Of a DNA stretch of 64,000 bases, positions 17,000-25,163 are shown piece by piece (the first letter of the stretch is position 1; each line of letters begins with the position of its first letter). The stretch comes from Nocardia rhamnosiphila NBRC 108938 (lineage in GTDB: Bacteria > Actinomycetota > Actinomycetes > Mycobacteriales > Mycobacteriaceae). The stretch lies in the NCBI RefSeq assembly GCF_000720425.1, contig NZ_JOAJ01000001.1:1178001-1242000 (forward strand), written 5' to 3'. Under the pieces are notes generated by a model. That model worked only from the letters and a program-made list of their open reading frames with translations, did not search any database and was not told the origin of the DNA. Made by a program: the position numbers and the translations under genes.

Positions 17000-17387
17000 C
17001 TGATCGCCTCCTGTAGGTCTCGCCGGACGGACGGCGTAGGCGGTACCGGGTCCGTGGCGTTCGGCTTGCTGTCCTGTCGGGACTCTGTGCTCACTGCTAG
17101 CCATACCCATTCGTCCCCGGGGCATTCGAGCGGTCCCGCGGATGGTTCCGGGACCCGTGCCCGGTTGCCCGATGCGTTGTGGATCACGCCCGGTGATCAC
17201 CCTTACGCCCGGCTCAAACGTGGCATGGATTACGCATTCGACGGCCCGGCCGGCGCCGGTGACTAGTATTTCGCGATCGGGTAGATTTCGTTACGAAGAT
17301 CTGTGCCGGCCCCGGTCGCGTCCGCGCGGCGGGGCCTCGATACTGCAGAGGTGGAAAAGTGACGAAGTGCGAGCCGGAGGAGCGGCG
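17000..17387. promoter_or_regulatory. divergent control region between the RsbW-like and STAS genes
   Basis: 388 bases without a convincing gene. On the minus strand GTTT, 13 bases, GGGTGA (within 17191-17222) resembles the GTTT/GGGTAT promoters of SigB/SigF-type stress sigma factors, upstream of the kinase. On the plus strand GGGTAG at 17279-17284 could be a similar -10 for the STAS gene, but its -35 is poor. Control by the sigma factor this module restrains is inferred. Confidence 0.35.
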
Positions 17388-17756
17388 ATGAGCGGCGACA
17401 GCGCGCCCCGACTGCTCGATGTAGCGGTGCGGGCGAATGACGGAACCGCGATCGTCACGGTCCAGGGCGAGGTCGATATGGCTTCGGCGCCCCAATTGCA
17501 GGCCGCTCTCGAAGATGCCCAGCGCGGCGGGGACCCACTGGTCGTGGATATGTCGGAGGTCGGTTTCCTCGGGTCGGCCGGTTTGAGCGTGCTGCTCGTG
17601 ATCTCCGAGGCGGCCGCGCCCGGTGCGGGCCTGCGCGTGGTCGTATCCGACGCCGTCCGCCGGCCCATCGAACTCACCGGTCTCGACAAGCTGCTGTCGG
17701 TGCACGAATCGCTGGCGGACGCGCTCGCCGCGGGGGTGAACCCCGCGGCGTCCTGA
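17388..17756 (+). CDS. anti-sigma factor antagonist (STAS domain)
   Basis: A 122-residue STAS protein of the RsbV/SpoIIAA type. Unphosphorylated, such proteins bind the RsbW-like kinase and release its sigma factor. The conserved loop VDMSEVGFLGSAGLSVLLV contains the Ser that is phosphorylated. It starts at ATG 17388 with GGAGG nine bases upstream. It faces the kinase gene and is followed by a hairpin. The SpoIIE-type phosphatase that could dephosphorylate it is encoded at 19856-21112. Confidence 0.85.
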   Translation: MSGDSAPRLLDVAVRANDGTAIVTVQGEVDMASAPQLQAALEDAQRGGDPLVVDMSEVGFLGSAGLSVLLVISEAAAPGAGLRVVVSDAVRRPIELTGLDKLLSVHESLADALAAGVNPAAS

Positions 17757-17763
17757 GCTGCGG

Positions 17764-17800
17764 CCGGCTGCCCCGTGGCTAACGAGCGCGGGGCAGCCGG
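17764..17800. terminator. hairpin between convergent STAS and response-regulator genes
   Basis: CCGGCTGCCCCG (17764-17775) and its exact complement CGGGGCAGCCGG (17789-17800), with a 13-base loop, overlap the stop of the response-regulator gene. Probable bidirectional terminator. Confidence 0.6.
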
Positions 17801-18222
17801 ACCACCTGGACGAAGAAGTCGTCGATCTGCTTGATCGCCGCCACGAACTGGTCGAGATCGACCGGTTTGGTGACATAGGCGTTGGCGTGCAGTTTGTAGC
17901 TGCGCAGGATGTCCTCTTCGGCGGCGGAGGTCGTCAGGACGACCACCGGGATATGCGACAGGTCGGAATCGGCCTTGATCTTCTCCAGCACTTGCCGGCC
18001 GTCGTATTTCGGCAGATTCAGGTCGAGCAGAATCAGATCGGGACGGGGGGCGTCGGCATAGGGGCCGGCGCGGTACAGGAAGTCCAGCGCCTCCTGCCCG
18101 TCGTGGGCCACGTGCAGCGTGTTCCCGATCTTGTTGTCCTCGAAGGCCTCCCTGGTCATCAACTCGTCGCCCGGGTCGTCCTCGACGAGGAGGATATCGA
18201 TCGGCTGGCCGGGGTCGGTCAT
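17779..18222 (-). CDS. single-domain response regulator (Rcp1-like)
   Basis: A 147-residue stand-alone receiver domain. The acidic pair is in LLVEDDPGD, the phospho-acceptor Asp in [13 protein letters not shown], the switch Thr in VVVLTTS and the Lys in YVTKPVD. The long insert after helix 1 and [17 protein letters not shown] are typical of the Rcp1 regulators that pair with phytochrome-type kinases. It has no output domain, so it acts by protein contact. Its ATG overlaps the stop of the histidine kinase by four bases; the kinase is almost certainly its partner. Confidence 0.88.
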   Translation of the reverse strand: MTDPGQPIDILLVEDDPGDELMTREAFEDNKIGNTLHVAHDGQEALDFLYRAGPYADAPRPDLILLDLNLPKYDGRQVLEKIKADSDLSHIPVVVLTTSAAEEDILRSYKLHANAYVTKPVDLDQFVAAIKQIDDFFVQVVRLPRAR

Positions 18223-19859
18223 ACGGTTTCTCCTTCGGGTACGGGTACGGTCGCGGCAGCGGGCGCTACCGGGTCCTCGGCACCGGGCTCGGCCTCGACG
18301 GTGCGGAGGGTGAAGCAGATCCGGGTTCCGACCGTGTTCTCGGTGTCGAGCCAGATGGTTCCGCCGTGGAATTCGACGATCTTCTTGCAGACCGCCAGAC
18401 CGATACCGGTGCCGCTGTATTCGTCGCGGGCGTGCAGCCGCTGGAAGATGACGAATACCTTCTCCGCGAATTCGGGTGCGACGCCGATACCGTTGTCGGT
18501 GACCGAGAACAGCCGCAGCGCCGGATCATCGGCGTAGGCCGCGGCCTCGATGCGGACGACCGGCGCGTGGTCGGGCCGCCGGAATTTGACCGCGTTGCTG
18601 ATCAGGTTCTGCCACAGCATGGTCAGCAGGGTCGGCTCGCCCATGATCTCGGGAAGATCGTCCGGCCGCTCGACCACGGCGTCGGCCTCCTCGAGGGCGC
18701 CCGACAGATTGGTGAGTGCTTTGTCCAGCGGTTCACCGAGCCGCACCGGCTGCGCACCCTCGCTGACCCGGCCCACCCGGGAGAAGGTGAGCAGATCGTT
18801 GATGAGCACCTGCATCCGTTTGGCGCCGTCGACGGCGAAGTCGATGTACTGCTTACCGCGCTCGTCGAGCTGGGCACCGTAGCGTTTCTCCAGCAGCTGG
18901 CAGAACGAGGCGACCTTGCGCAGCGGCTCCTGCAGATCGTGGGAGGCGACATAGGCGAACTGCTCCAGCTCGGCGTTGGACCGGCGCAGTTCGTCCGCTT
19001 GCAGATCCAGCTCGGCCTTCTGCTGCCGCAGCAGGGTGCTCTGCGACTGCGTGGAACCCAATTCGGTGACGATCCGGGTCCGCATATCCTCCACGGCCGC
19101 GGCGACCTGCACGATATCGGCCGGTCCGCGGGCGTCGATGTGATGGTCGAACTCGCCGTCGGCCACCCGCAGCGACGATTCGGTGAGCGCCGCCAGTGGG
19201 CGCACCACGAGCCTGCGCAGCAGAACGGTCAGCACGGTTCCGGTCAGCAGGAAGACCAGGACCATCCCGGTCAGTACCACGTCACGAATGGTGCGCGCGT
19301 GTTCCAGCGCCCGGTTGTCCGCGGCGACCGCGGCGGCCAGCCCTTCGTTCTGCACCGTGAACGCGGCACGCAATTGATCGAAGACGCCCTTGGCGCGCAC
19401 AGCTGTCGTCGCGGCCAGTGCCCGGGCCTTCTCCGGTGATGTGGTGGCCGCGAGCGGACCGGCGTATTCGGTGCGCCACTGTTGCACCCCGCGTTCGATC
19501 ACATCGAGGTCGGCGATCAGTTCGGGCCGGTCGGACAGCAGTTCACGCAGCCGCGCGACGGCGCGCTCCTGCTCCCGCGAGCCCTCGATGTAGGGCTCGA
19601 GGAACTGGGGGTCGGCGGCGATCGCGTAACCGCGTAGACCGGTTTCCTGGTTGATCAACGCACTCTGCAGCCGGTACGCCTCCGCGGAAGCGGGCAGAGC
19701 CTGCCGGGCCAGCCGGTCGGTGACCTTGTTGGTGTTGGAGATGACCTGCGCGCCCGCCACCGCGCCGATCAGTACCACCAGGATCATCAATGCGAAGACC
19801 AGCTGGAACCACGCCTGCGCGGTCAGTCGGCCCACCACCCGGGAGTCGGCGTTCGTCAC
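18219..19859 (-). CDS. membrane histidine kinase with CHASE3 sensor and HAMP
   Basis: A 546-residue sensor kinase. Order: first membrane helix (about 15-40), extracytoplasmic CHASE3-type helical domain (about 45-185, with [16 protein letters not shown]), second helix (about 190-212), HAMP (215-270), a coiled linker, then HisKA with the phospho-acceptor His in [12 protein letters not shown] and a HATPase with [17 protein letters not shown] and GTGIGLA. The kinase core is the phytochrome-related subtype that pairs with Rcp1-like regulators, but there is no GAF or PHY photosensor. It overlaps the response-regulator gene by four bases and the phosphatase gene by four. Confidence 0.9.
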   Translation of the reverse strand: MTNADSRVVGRLTAQAWFQLVFALMILVVLIGAVAGAQVISNTNKVTDRLARQALPASAEAYRLQSALINQETGLRGYAIAADPQFLEPYIEGSREQERAVARLRELLSDRPELIADLDVIERGVQQWRTEYAGPLAATTSPEKARALAATTAVRAKGVFDQLRAAFTVQNEGLAAAVAADNRALEHARTIRDVVLTGMVLVFLLTGTVLTVLLRRLVVRPLAALTESSLRVADGEFDHHIDARGPADIVQVAAAVEDMRTRIVTELGSTQSQSTLLRQQKAELDLQADELRRSNAELEQFAYVASHDLQEPLRKVASFCQLLEKRYGAQLDERGKQYIDFAVDGAKRMQVLINDLLTFSRVGRVSEGAQPVRLGEPLDKALTNLSGALEEADAVVERPDDLPEIMGEPTLLTMLWQNLISNAVKFRRPDHAPVVRIEAAAYADDPALRLFSVTDNGIGVAPEFAEKVFVIFQRLHARDEYSGTGIGLAVCKKIVEFHGGTIWLDTENTVGTRICFTLRTVEAEPGAEDPVAPAAATVPVPEGETV

Positions 19860-21112
19860 CGGATTTCACCCTTTCGCCCGTCGTTCCAGCACACATGAAT
19901 GATGGCCAGGTCGTCGTCGAGACCGCCCGCCGCCCCGGCCAGCTCCTCGACCCGTCCGATCAGCTCGTCGACGAACGCCTCGGGACGGTCCACCGGGACG
20001 GTCCGGGCGACCTCCAGCAGACCGGCTTCCCCGAGCCGGTCGTCACGGCCCACCCGGCCCTCGAACAGACCGTCGGTGAACAGCATGAGGCCGGCTCCCC
20101 CGGCCAACTCGACCTCCGCGGCCGGCCATTCGGCCCGGCCGGGCATGAAACCGAGGGCCGGCCCGCCGGGCACCTCGAGCCAGCACAGACCCCCGTCGCC
20201 GTGGTGCAGCATGCCCGGATGCCCGGCGCGCCGCACCAGGACCCGTCTCGTCGACGGATCGAGCGTCAGGCCGGTCGCGGTCGCGAAGGTCTGGCGGTCG
20301 GTCCGCTCGGCCAGCAGGACCTGCTCCAGCAAGCGCAACTGCCGCGAACCGGTCACGCCGGAGAGGACCAGGGTGCGCCAGGCCAGGCGCAGCGCGACAC
20401 CGGTCGCGGCGGCGTCGGGTCCGTGTCCGGAGACGTCGCCGATGATGACGTGCACGATGCCGTCGGGATCCTGGACGACGTCGTAGAAATCGCCACCGAG
20501 CAGCGAATGAGCCCGGCCCGGGCGGTACCGCGCCACCACCTCCACCGCCCGGTCGGCACCGAGCAGCGGGGTCGGCAGCAGGCCCCGTTCGAGGCGGGCG
20601 TTCTCCTGGGCCCGCATCTGGCTGGCCTGCAGGGCCGCGCTGGTGCGCTCGGCCTGTTTACGTTGAATGGCATAGCGCACCGCGCGAGCGAACAACTCCG
20701 GCTCGACCCGGCCCTTGACCAGATAGTCCTGCGCCCCGGAGGCCAGGGCCGCCAGCCCCGTACTCTCCTCGTCGAGCCCGGTCATCACCACCACCGCGAC
20801 ACGGTCGTTGTGCGCGCGGATCCGGGCCACCGCTTCCAGCCCTTGGGCGTCGGGCAGCCGTAGGTCGAGCAGGACGCAGTCGGGCACCTCGACGCTGAGC
20901 CGCGCAGCCGCGTCGGACAGGGTGCGCACCCATTCCAGGCGCATCCCCCGTTCGGCGTCGGCTACCAGCTCTTCGACCAGCAGGGCGTCCCCGGGATCAT
21001 CTTCCACCAGCAGCACGAAGGGTTCCCGCTCGAACCAGCCCGCATTGTCGGCCGGACCGAGATCCGCCCCGGCAATATCACCGCGCAAGGTCACCGCCGA
21101 ACTCGCCAGCAC
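19856..21112 (-). CDS. response regulator-PP2C phosphatase (RsbU/SpoIIE-like)
   Basis: A 418-residue fusion. A receiver domain (about residues 30-150; DCVLLDLRLPD holds the phospho-Asp, YLVKGR the Lys) is joined by a helix to a SpoIIE-type Ser/Thr phosphatase (about 185-410) with metal sites in LLGGDFYDV, VIIGDVSGHGPDAA, LMLFTDGLFEGR and DDLAII. Such proteins dephosphorylate STAS antagonists when their receiver is activated, which releases sigma factor. First gene of a three-gene operon with the kinase and the small regulator, all joined by four-base overlaps. Confidence 0.88.
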   Translation of the reverse strand: MLASSAVTLRGDIAGADLGPADNAGWFEREPFVLLVEDDPGDALLVEELVADAERGMRLEWVRTLSDAAARLSVEVPDCVLLDLRLPDAQGLEAVARIRAHNDRVAVVVMTGLDEESTGLAALASGAQDYLVKGRVEPELFARAVRYAIQRKQAERTSAALQASQMRAQENARLERGLLPTPLLGADRAVEVVARYRPGRAHSLLGGDFYDVVQDPDGIVHVIIGDVSGHGPDAAATGVALRLAWRTLVLSGVTGSRQLRLLEQVLLAERTDRQTFATATGLTLDPSTRRVLVRRAGHPGMLHHGDGGLCWLEVPGGPALGFMPGRAEWPAAEVELAGGAGLMLFTDGLFEGRVGRDDRLGEAGLLEVARTVPVDRPEAFVDELIGRVEELAGAAGGLDDDLAIIHVCWNDGRKGEIR

Positions 21113-21433
21113 GCATCGACACCCCAGCCTCCGATCACACAGGAAACGACGGCGACTCAGCGCACGCTCGTAGACTCAGCGGCCGGTTGCTGGACCGAGA
21201 GGCAGTCATGATCGTAACGGATGGCTGTCCACCCCGGTGAACGGGCGGTGTCCGGCGCCGCTGACCGGGCAGTCACGCGCGACCGACGCCACCGGACCCG
21301 GACGGGTCCGGTCCGCGTGGTCGCATACCCGGGACGCGGCGGCGGTCGCGTGTTAGCGTGGGCGACCCGGTGAGGCCCGAGATCGCTTGCGGGACGGGTT
21401 TTTACGAGCGTGTGAATGTCGGAGGAGACAACG
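21113..21433. other. intergenic region, no gene seen
   Basis: 321 bases between the divergent phosphatase and luciferase-fold oxidoreductase genes. It must hold both promoters, but it is GC-rich and I see no good -35/-10 pair, clear inverted repeat or coding frame. GTTAGCGT near 21353 is a weak -10 candidate for the plus-strand gene. Confidence 0.4.
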
Positions 21434-22318
21434 GTGCGGATCGGAATCGGCCTGCCCTCAGCGGTGCCGGGGGCTACCCCGGAAACGATCGGGGCCTGGG
21501 CCGCGCAAGGTGAACGCGCGGGGTTCGCCGCACTCGGAGCCACCGATCGGCTCGTTTACGACAGCCTCGACCCACTGGTGACACTGGCGGTCGCCGCCGC
21601 GCACACCGCTACCGCCGAGCTGGTGAGCACCGTGCTGAACATCGGCTACCGCGGGAACCCGTTCGTGGTGGCCGGGCAGATCGCCTCCCTCGATCGGCTC
21701 GGCGACGGCCGGTTCACCGCGGGCCTGGGGATGGGCGCGTGGCCGGACGACTACGCGGTCAGCGATATGGCCATGACGACCCGGGGCGCTCGCTTCGAAA
21801 GCGCGCTGGCACAGATGCGGCGGGCCTGGCGGGGCGAACTCGCCGGCGCGGCCGGGCCGGTTCCGGCACTGGCGCCGGGTCGCCCCCAGGTGCTGCTCGC
21901 GGGTCTGGTGCCCGCCGGGATCGTGCGCGCCGCAACACTCGCCGACGGCTGGGTCGCCCCCGCGTTCAGTGTCGATCTCCTGCGGACCGGTCTCGATATC
22001 GTCGGCACGGAGTGGGCTCGGCTCGCCCGGCCCGGCCGGCCCCGGGTACTGGCCGTCCGCTATTTCCGGCTCGGAACCGATGCGTCCGCTGCCGCGCGGT
22101 CCTACGCGCGGAACTACTATGGCCCGGAGATGTTCGAGCAGGTCCGGCCCGACCTGCTCACCGATGTGGCGCATCTGTGCGACGAAGTGGACCGGATCGC
22201 CGAGGCGGGTGCCGACGACCTGATCCTGCTCCCCTGCTCGGAGGATCCGGCGCAGATCCATCTCCTCGCGGATGCGCTCGGCAGCGCACGGCTCGCTGCA
22301 CCGGCAGTGGCGCGGTAA
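21434..22318 (+). CDS. LLM class (probable F420-dependent) oxidoreductase
   Basis: A 294-residue luciferase-fold (TIM-barrel) oxidoreductase. IGIGLPS opens strand 1; LVSTVLNIGYRGNPFVVAGQ and RLGDGRFTAGLGMGAWPDDY are family signatures near the cofactor site. In Nocardia and mycobacteria most such enzymes use F420H2; FMN cannot be excluded. GTG 21434 is chosen because GGAGGA (21421-21426) is seven bases upstream and the protein then begins VRIGIGLP; the ATG at 21416 precedes that ribosome-binding site. A second enzyme of the family is at 38396. Confidence 0.8.
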   Translation: MRIGIGLPSAVPGATPETIGAWAAQGERAGFAALGATDRLVYDSLDPLVTLAVAAAHTATAELVSTVLNIGYRGNPFVVAGQIASLDRLGDGRFTAGLGMGAWPDDYAVSDMAMTTRGARFESALAQMRRAWRGELAGAAGPVPALAPGRPQVLLAGLVPAGIVRAATLADGWVAPAFSVDLLRTGLDIVGTEWARLARPGRPRVLAVRYFRLGTDASAAARSYARNYYGPEMFEQVRPDLLTDVAHLCDEVDRIAEAGADDLILLPCSEDPAQIHLLADALGSARLAAPAVAR

Positions 22319-22353
22319 CCGAGGTGCAGCCCGCACGGGCGCAGAGCCTCGGT
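22318..22353. terminator. two-tier hairpin between convergent genes
   Basis: Outer stem ACCGAGG/CCTCGGT (22318-22324 and 22347-22353) and inner stem GCCCG/CGGGC (22329-22333 and 22336-22340) form a hairpin between the oxidoreductase and AsnC-type regulator stops. Confidence 0.5.
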
Positions 22354-22363
22354 GCCGACGCCG

Positions 22364-23377
22364 TCATCGGCGGCGCCGGGCCGGGGCCGACGGTGGCGCC
22401 AGCCGGTCACCGGCGATCTGCGCGCCGGCGTACTTGGTACGCCGGGTGAGCGGCACGAGTTCGTATCCGGTGATACCAGGTGCCTGCGCCAGCGTGGTGG
22501 TGACGAACCGGTAGACCGCGTCCAGACTCACCGTGGTGAGGTTGGCCGTCAGATTGGCCGGCCCGGTGACCGCGGCGGCGAACGGGATATCCGGATGCCT
22601 TGCCAGAATATCGCCCACTTCCTGCAGGTAACGGGGCTCGACAGTCATCCACAGTGTGGTCCAGTGGTGTTGCCCGGTGGCCGCCGGCGCGATATCGACG
22701 TCGAAATAGGCCAGCCCCGAACGCACCAGGGCCTCGACCCGGCGGGTGACCCGGCCCGCGGTACTGCCCGTCACGCGGGCCAGCGTCGCGTACGAGGTAC
22801 GGCCGTCGCGGGCCAGGGCTTCGAGCAGTGGCCGGTCCGCGGGTTTCAGCTCCACCGTCTCCGCACCGCCCGCGGACGGCTCGGCGGCGTGTTCGCGTAG
22901 TGCGGCCGCCTGATCCCGGCTCAGTGCGTCCCGCCAGCCCGCCCAGTCGGTGGACGCGCCGCCGACGAATGTGTGCAGGATCGCGGACGGCGCCACGCTC
23001 GAGACCGGCGCCACCTTCGGCAGGATCCGGGTCAGCAACTCCTCGGTATCGGCTTCGCGCACCGCACGCAGATTGAAGTCGATCTCCCAGCCCCCGGAAT
23101 GGATGGACACCCAGGAGACGTCCTCGCGGCGGGCCAGGACTTCGCCGAGCGCGTCGGCATGCTCGGGGCGGCAGCGTACCCGGATCGACCACACGGTGAC
23201 CCCGAGTGCCCGCGGGTCGAGGCTCAGCGTGACCCGGATCAGCCCTTCCCGCCGCAACCGGCGGTACCGACGCGCCACGGTCTGCTCGGCCACCCCCAAT
23301 ACCTCGGCCATCACACTGAACGGAACGCGGGGTGACACCTGCACAGATCGAGCGATCTGCTCATCCAGACGATCCAT
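22364..23377 (-). CDS. two-headed Lrp/AsnC family regulator
   Basis: A 337-residue regulator with two AsnC units in tandem. Unit 1: an HTH near residues 10-50 (FSVMAEVLGVAEQTVARRYRRL) and a RAM-type ligand domain. Unit 2: an HTH near 185-225 (YATLARVTGSTAGRVTRRV) and a second ligand domain. Single-unit Lrp proteins are about 150 residues, so this is an internal duplication of the whole protein, a known actinobacterial form. The ATG at 23377 has GGGGAAA 10 bases upstream, whereas 23422 has no site. It diverges from an MFS pump it probably controls. Confidence 0.85.
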   Translation of the reverse strand: MDRLDEQIARSVQVSPRVPFSVMAEVLGVAEQTVARRYRRLRREGLIRVTLSLDPRALGVTVWSIRVRCRPEHADALGEVLARREDVSWVSIHSGGWEIDFNLRAVREADTEELLTRILPKVAPVSSVAPSAILHTFVGGASTDWAGWRDALSRDQAAALREHAAEPSAGGAETVELKPADRPLLEALARDGRTSYATLARVTGSTAGRVTRRVEALVRSGLAYFDVDIAPAATGQHHWTTLWMTVEPRYLQEVGDILARHPDIPFAAAVTGPANLTANLTTVSLDAVYRFVTTTLAQAPGITGYELVPLTRRTKYAGAQIAGDRLAPPSAPARRRR

Positions 23378-23536
23378 AATGGCGGATTTCCCCGCAGAAC
23401 TCTCCGTCACCAGCGGAATCATACACAGATACTGTCCACGGAAGACCTCGCTTCGGGACCGGTCGCACACTTCGGAGACGACGCGGCGCACCGGCACGGT
23501 GGTCCGCGACATCGGAGAGAAAGGTCGGAGTTCCCC
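23378..23536. promoter_or_regulatory. divergent promoter region, AsnC-type regulator and MFS pump
   Basis: 159 bases between divergent starts. On the minus strand TATGAT (23423-23418) is a good -10 for the regulator, with a weak -35 (GTCTTC, 23446-23441). The plus-strand gene has AGAAAGG and GGAG before its GTG. No clear palindrome. Confidence 0.4.
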
Positions 23537-25093
23537 GTGCACAGAAAATGGTGGACGCTGGTCGTCGTTTGCGCGGCCACGTTCATGTTGCTGCTCGACG
23601 TCACGATCGTGGTCGTCGCGCTCCCCGATATCCAGCAGTCGCTCTCGGCCGGCTTCTCGGCACTGCAGTGGGTGACCGACGCGTACGCCCTCGCCCTGGC
23701 CGCGCTCCTGCTGACCTCGGGTTCGCTCGCCGACCGCTTCGGGCGCAGGCGCGTCTTCGGCACCGGATTGGTGGTGTTCACCCTCGGCTCACTGCTGTGC
23801 GGACTCGCCACCGGCCCGCTGGTGCTGATCGTCTCGCGCGCGCTCCAGGGTGTGGGCGGGGCCATGCTGTTCGCCACGTCGCTGGCGCTGCTGGCCGCCA
23901 CCTACCACGGACGGGACCGGGGTACGGCGTTCGGCGCGTGGGGCGCGATCACCGGCGTGTCCACCGCACTGGGTCCGATCCTGGGCGGACTGATCACCAC
24001 GTCGATCGGCTGGCGCGGGATCTTCCTGGTCAACCTGCCCATCGGACTACTCGCCCTGCTGGCGACCGTTCGCCGGGTGGACGAGTCCCGGGCCCCGCAC
24101 GCCCGGCCACTCGATGGAGCGGGCCTGGTCACCTTCACATGCGCCCTGCTCGCGCTGGTCTACGGCTTCATCGCGGCGGGTGAACGTGGGTGGGGAGATC
24201 CGGTGGTGCCGGGTTCGCTCGCACTGGCGGCAGCGCTGGCGATCGCCTTCGTTCTGATCGAGAAGCGGACCGCGGAGCCGATGTTCGATCTGTCGCTGCT
24301 GCGCACCCCCACCTTCCTCGGCGGATCGATCGCCGCCTTCACCATGAACGGGTCGCTGTTCGCCATGCTGCTCTACCTGGTCCTCTACATCCAGGAGGAC
24401 CAGGGATTCTCGGCTTTGGAAACCGGCGTGCGGTTGCTGCTGGTGTCGGGGTTCACCATGGTCGTGGCCACTGTCTCGGGCCGCCTTTCCGGACGGGTGC
24501 CCGTGCGCGGGCTGATCGGCCCTGGCCTGCTGCTCGTCGGCGTCGGGCTGCTCGCCATGAGCGGCCTGGACGCCGGTTCGTCCTGGACGCGGTTGATCCC
24601 CGGACTGATCCTCTGCGGTATCGGCAGCGGCCTGGTCAACCCACCGCTGGCCTCCACCGCCGTGGGAGTGGTGCCGGTCCAGCACTCGGGTATGGCCTCC
24701 GGCTTCAACAACACGTGCCGCCAGGTCGGGATCGCGGTGGGGATCGCCGGCTACGGAAGCCTGTTCACCGCTCGCCTGCGGGACGGCCTCACCGGCCATC
24801 TCGCCGACCGCCCCGAACTCGCGGAACGAACCGGGCAACTGGCCGATGCGGTCCACGACGGCCGGGCGGCGGCCGTCCTTGCGTCCCTGCCCGGCCCCGA
24901 TCGCGCGGCGGCCGCCCAGGCGATCCACGCGGCATTCGCCGAGGCGCTCGACACTCTGTTCGTGGTGAGCGGCGCGGTCGCGGTACTCGGCGCGGTCTGT
25001 GCCGTCCTGCTCATCCGAGGCAGGGATTTCCTTCCCACCCGCCCGGGAACAGACAGCACCCTCGACGAAGGCACGACCGCCCCTGTCGGCTGA
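23537..25093 (+). CDS. DHA2-type MFS efflux transporter
   Basis: A 518-residue, 14-helix exporter, the third DHA2 pump in this window. Motif D1 (LDVTIVVVALPDI) is near residue 25, motif A is intact (GSLADRFGRRRVF), and motif C (ALGPILGGLIT) is near residue 145. The start is GTG 23537, with GGAG eight bases upstream. It diverges from a two-headed AsnC regulator, suggesting induction by an amino-acid-like or other small ligand. Substrate unknown. Confidence 0.87.
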   Translation: MHRKWWTLVVVCAATFMLLLDVTIVVVALPDIQQSLSAGFSALQWVTDAYALALAALLLTSGSLADRFGRRRVFGTGLVVFTLGSLLCGLATGPLVLIVSRALQGVGGAMLFATSLALLAATYHGRDRGTAFGAWGAITGVSTALGPILGGLITTSIGWRGIFLVNLPIGLLALLATVRRVDESRAPHARPLDGAGLVTFTCALLALVYGFIAAGERGWGDPVVPGSLALAAALAIAFVLIEKRTAEPMFDLSLLRTPTFLGGSIAAFTMNGSLFAMLLYLVLYIQEDQGFSALETGVRLLLVSGFTMVVATVSGRLSGRVPVRGLIGPGLLLVGVGLLAMSGLDAGSSWTRLIPGLILCGIGSGLVNPPLASTAVGVVPVQHSGMASGFNNTCRQVGIAVGIAGYGSLFTARLRDGLTGHLADRPELAERTGQLADAVHDGRAAAVLASLPGPDRAAAAQAIHAAFAEALDTLFVVSGAVAVLGAVCAVLLIRGRDFLPTRPGTDSTLDEGTTAPVG

Positions 25094-25100
25094 TCGGGCA

Positions 25101-25144
25101 GTCGGAGGGCGGGGGTCGCGGAACTCCCACCCTCCCGCCCCGAC
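25101..25144. terminator. imperfect GC-rich hairpin
   Basis: GTCGGAGGGCGGGGGT (25101-25116) pairs imperfectly with ACCCTCCCGCCCCGAC (25129-25144) between the convergent MFS and aldehyde dehydrogenase genes. A terminator is likely; two bulges are needed to align it. Confidence 0.4.
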
Positions 25145-25163
25145 GGAGAGGATCCGACTGTGG

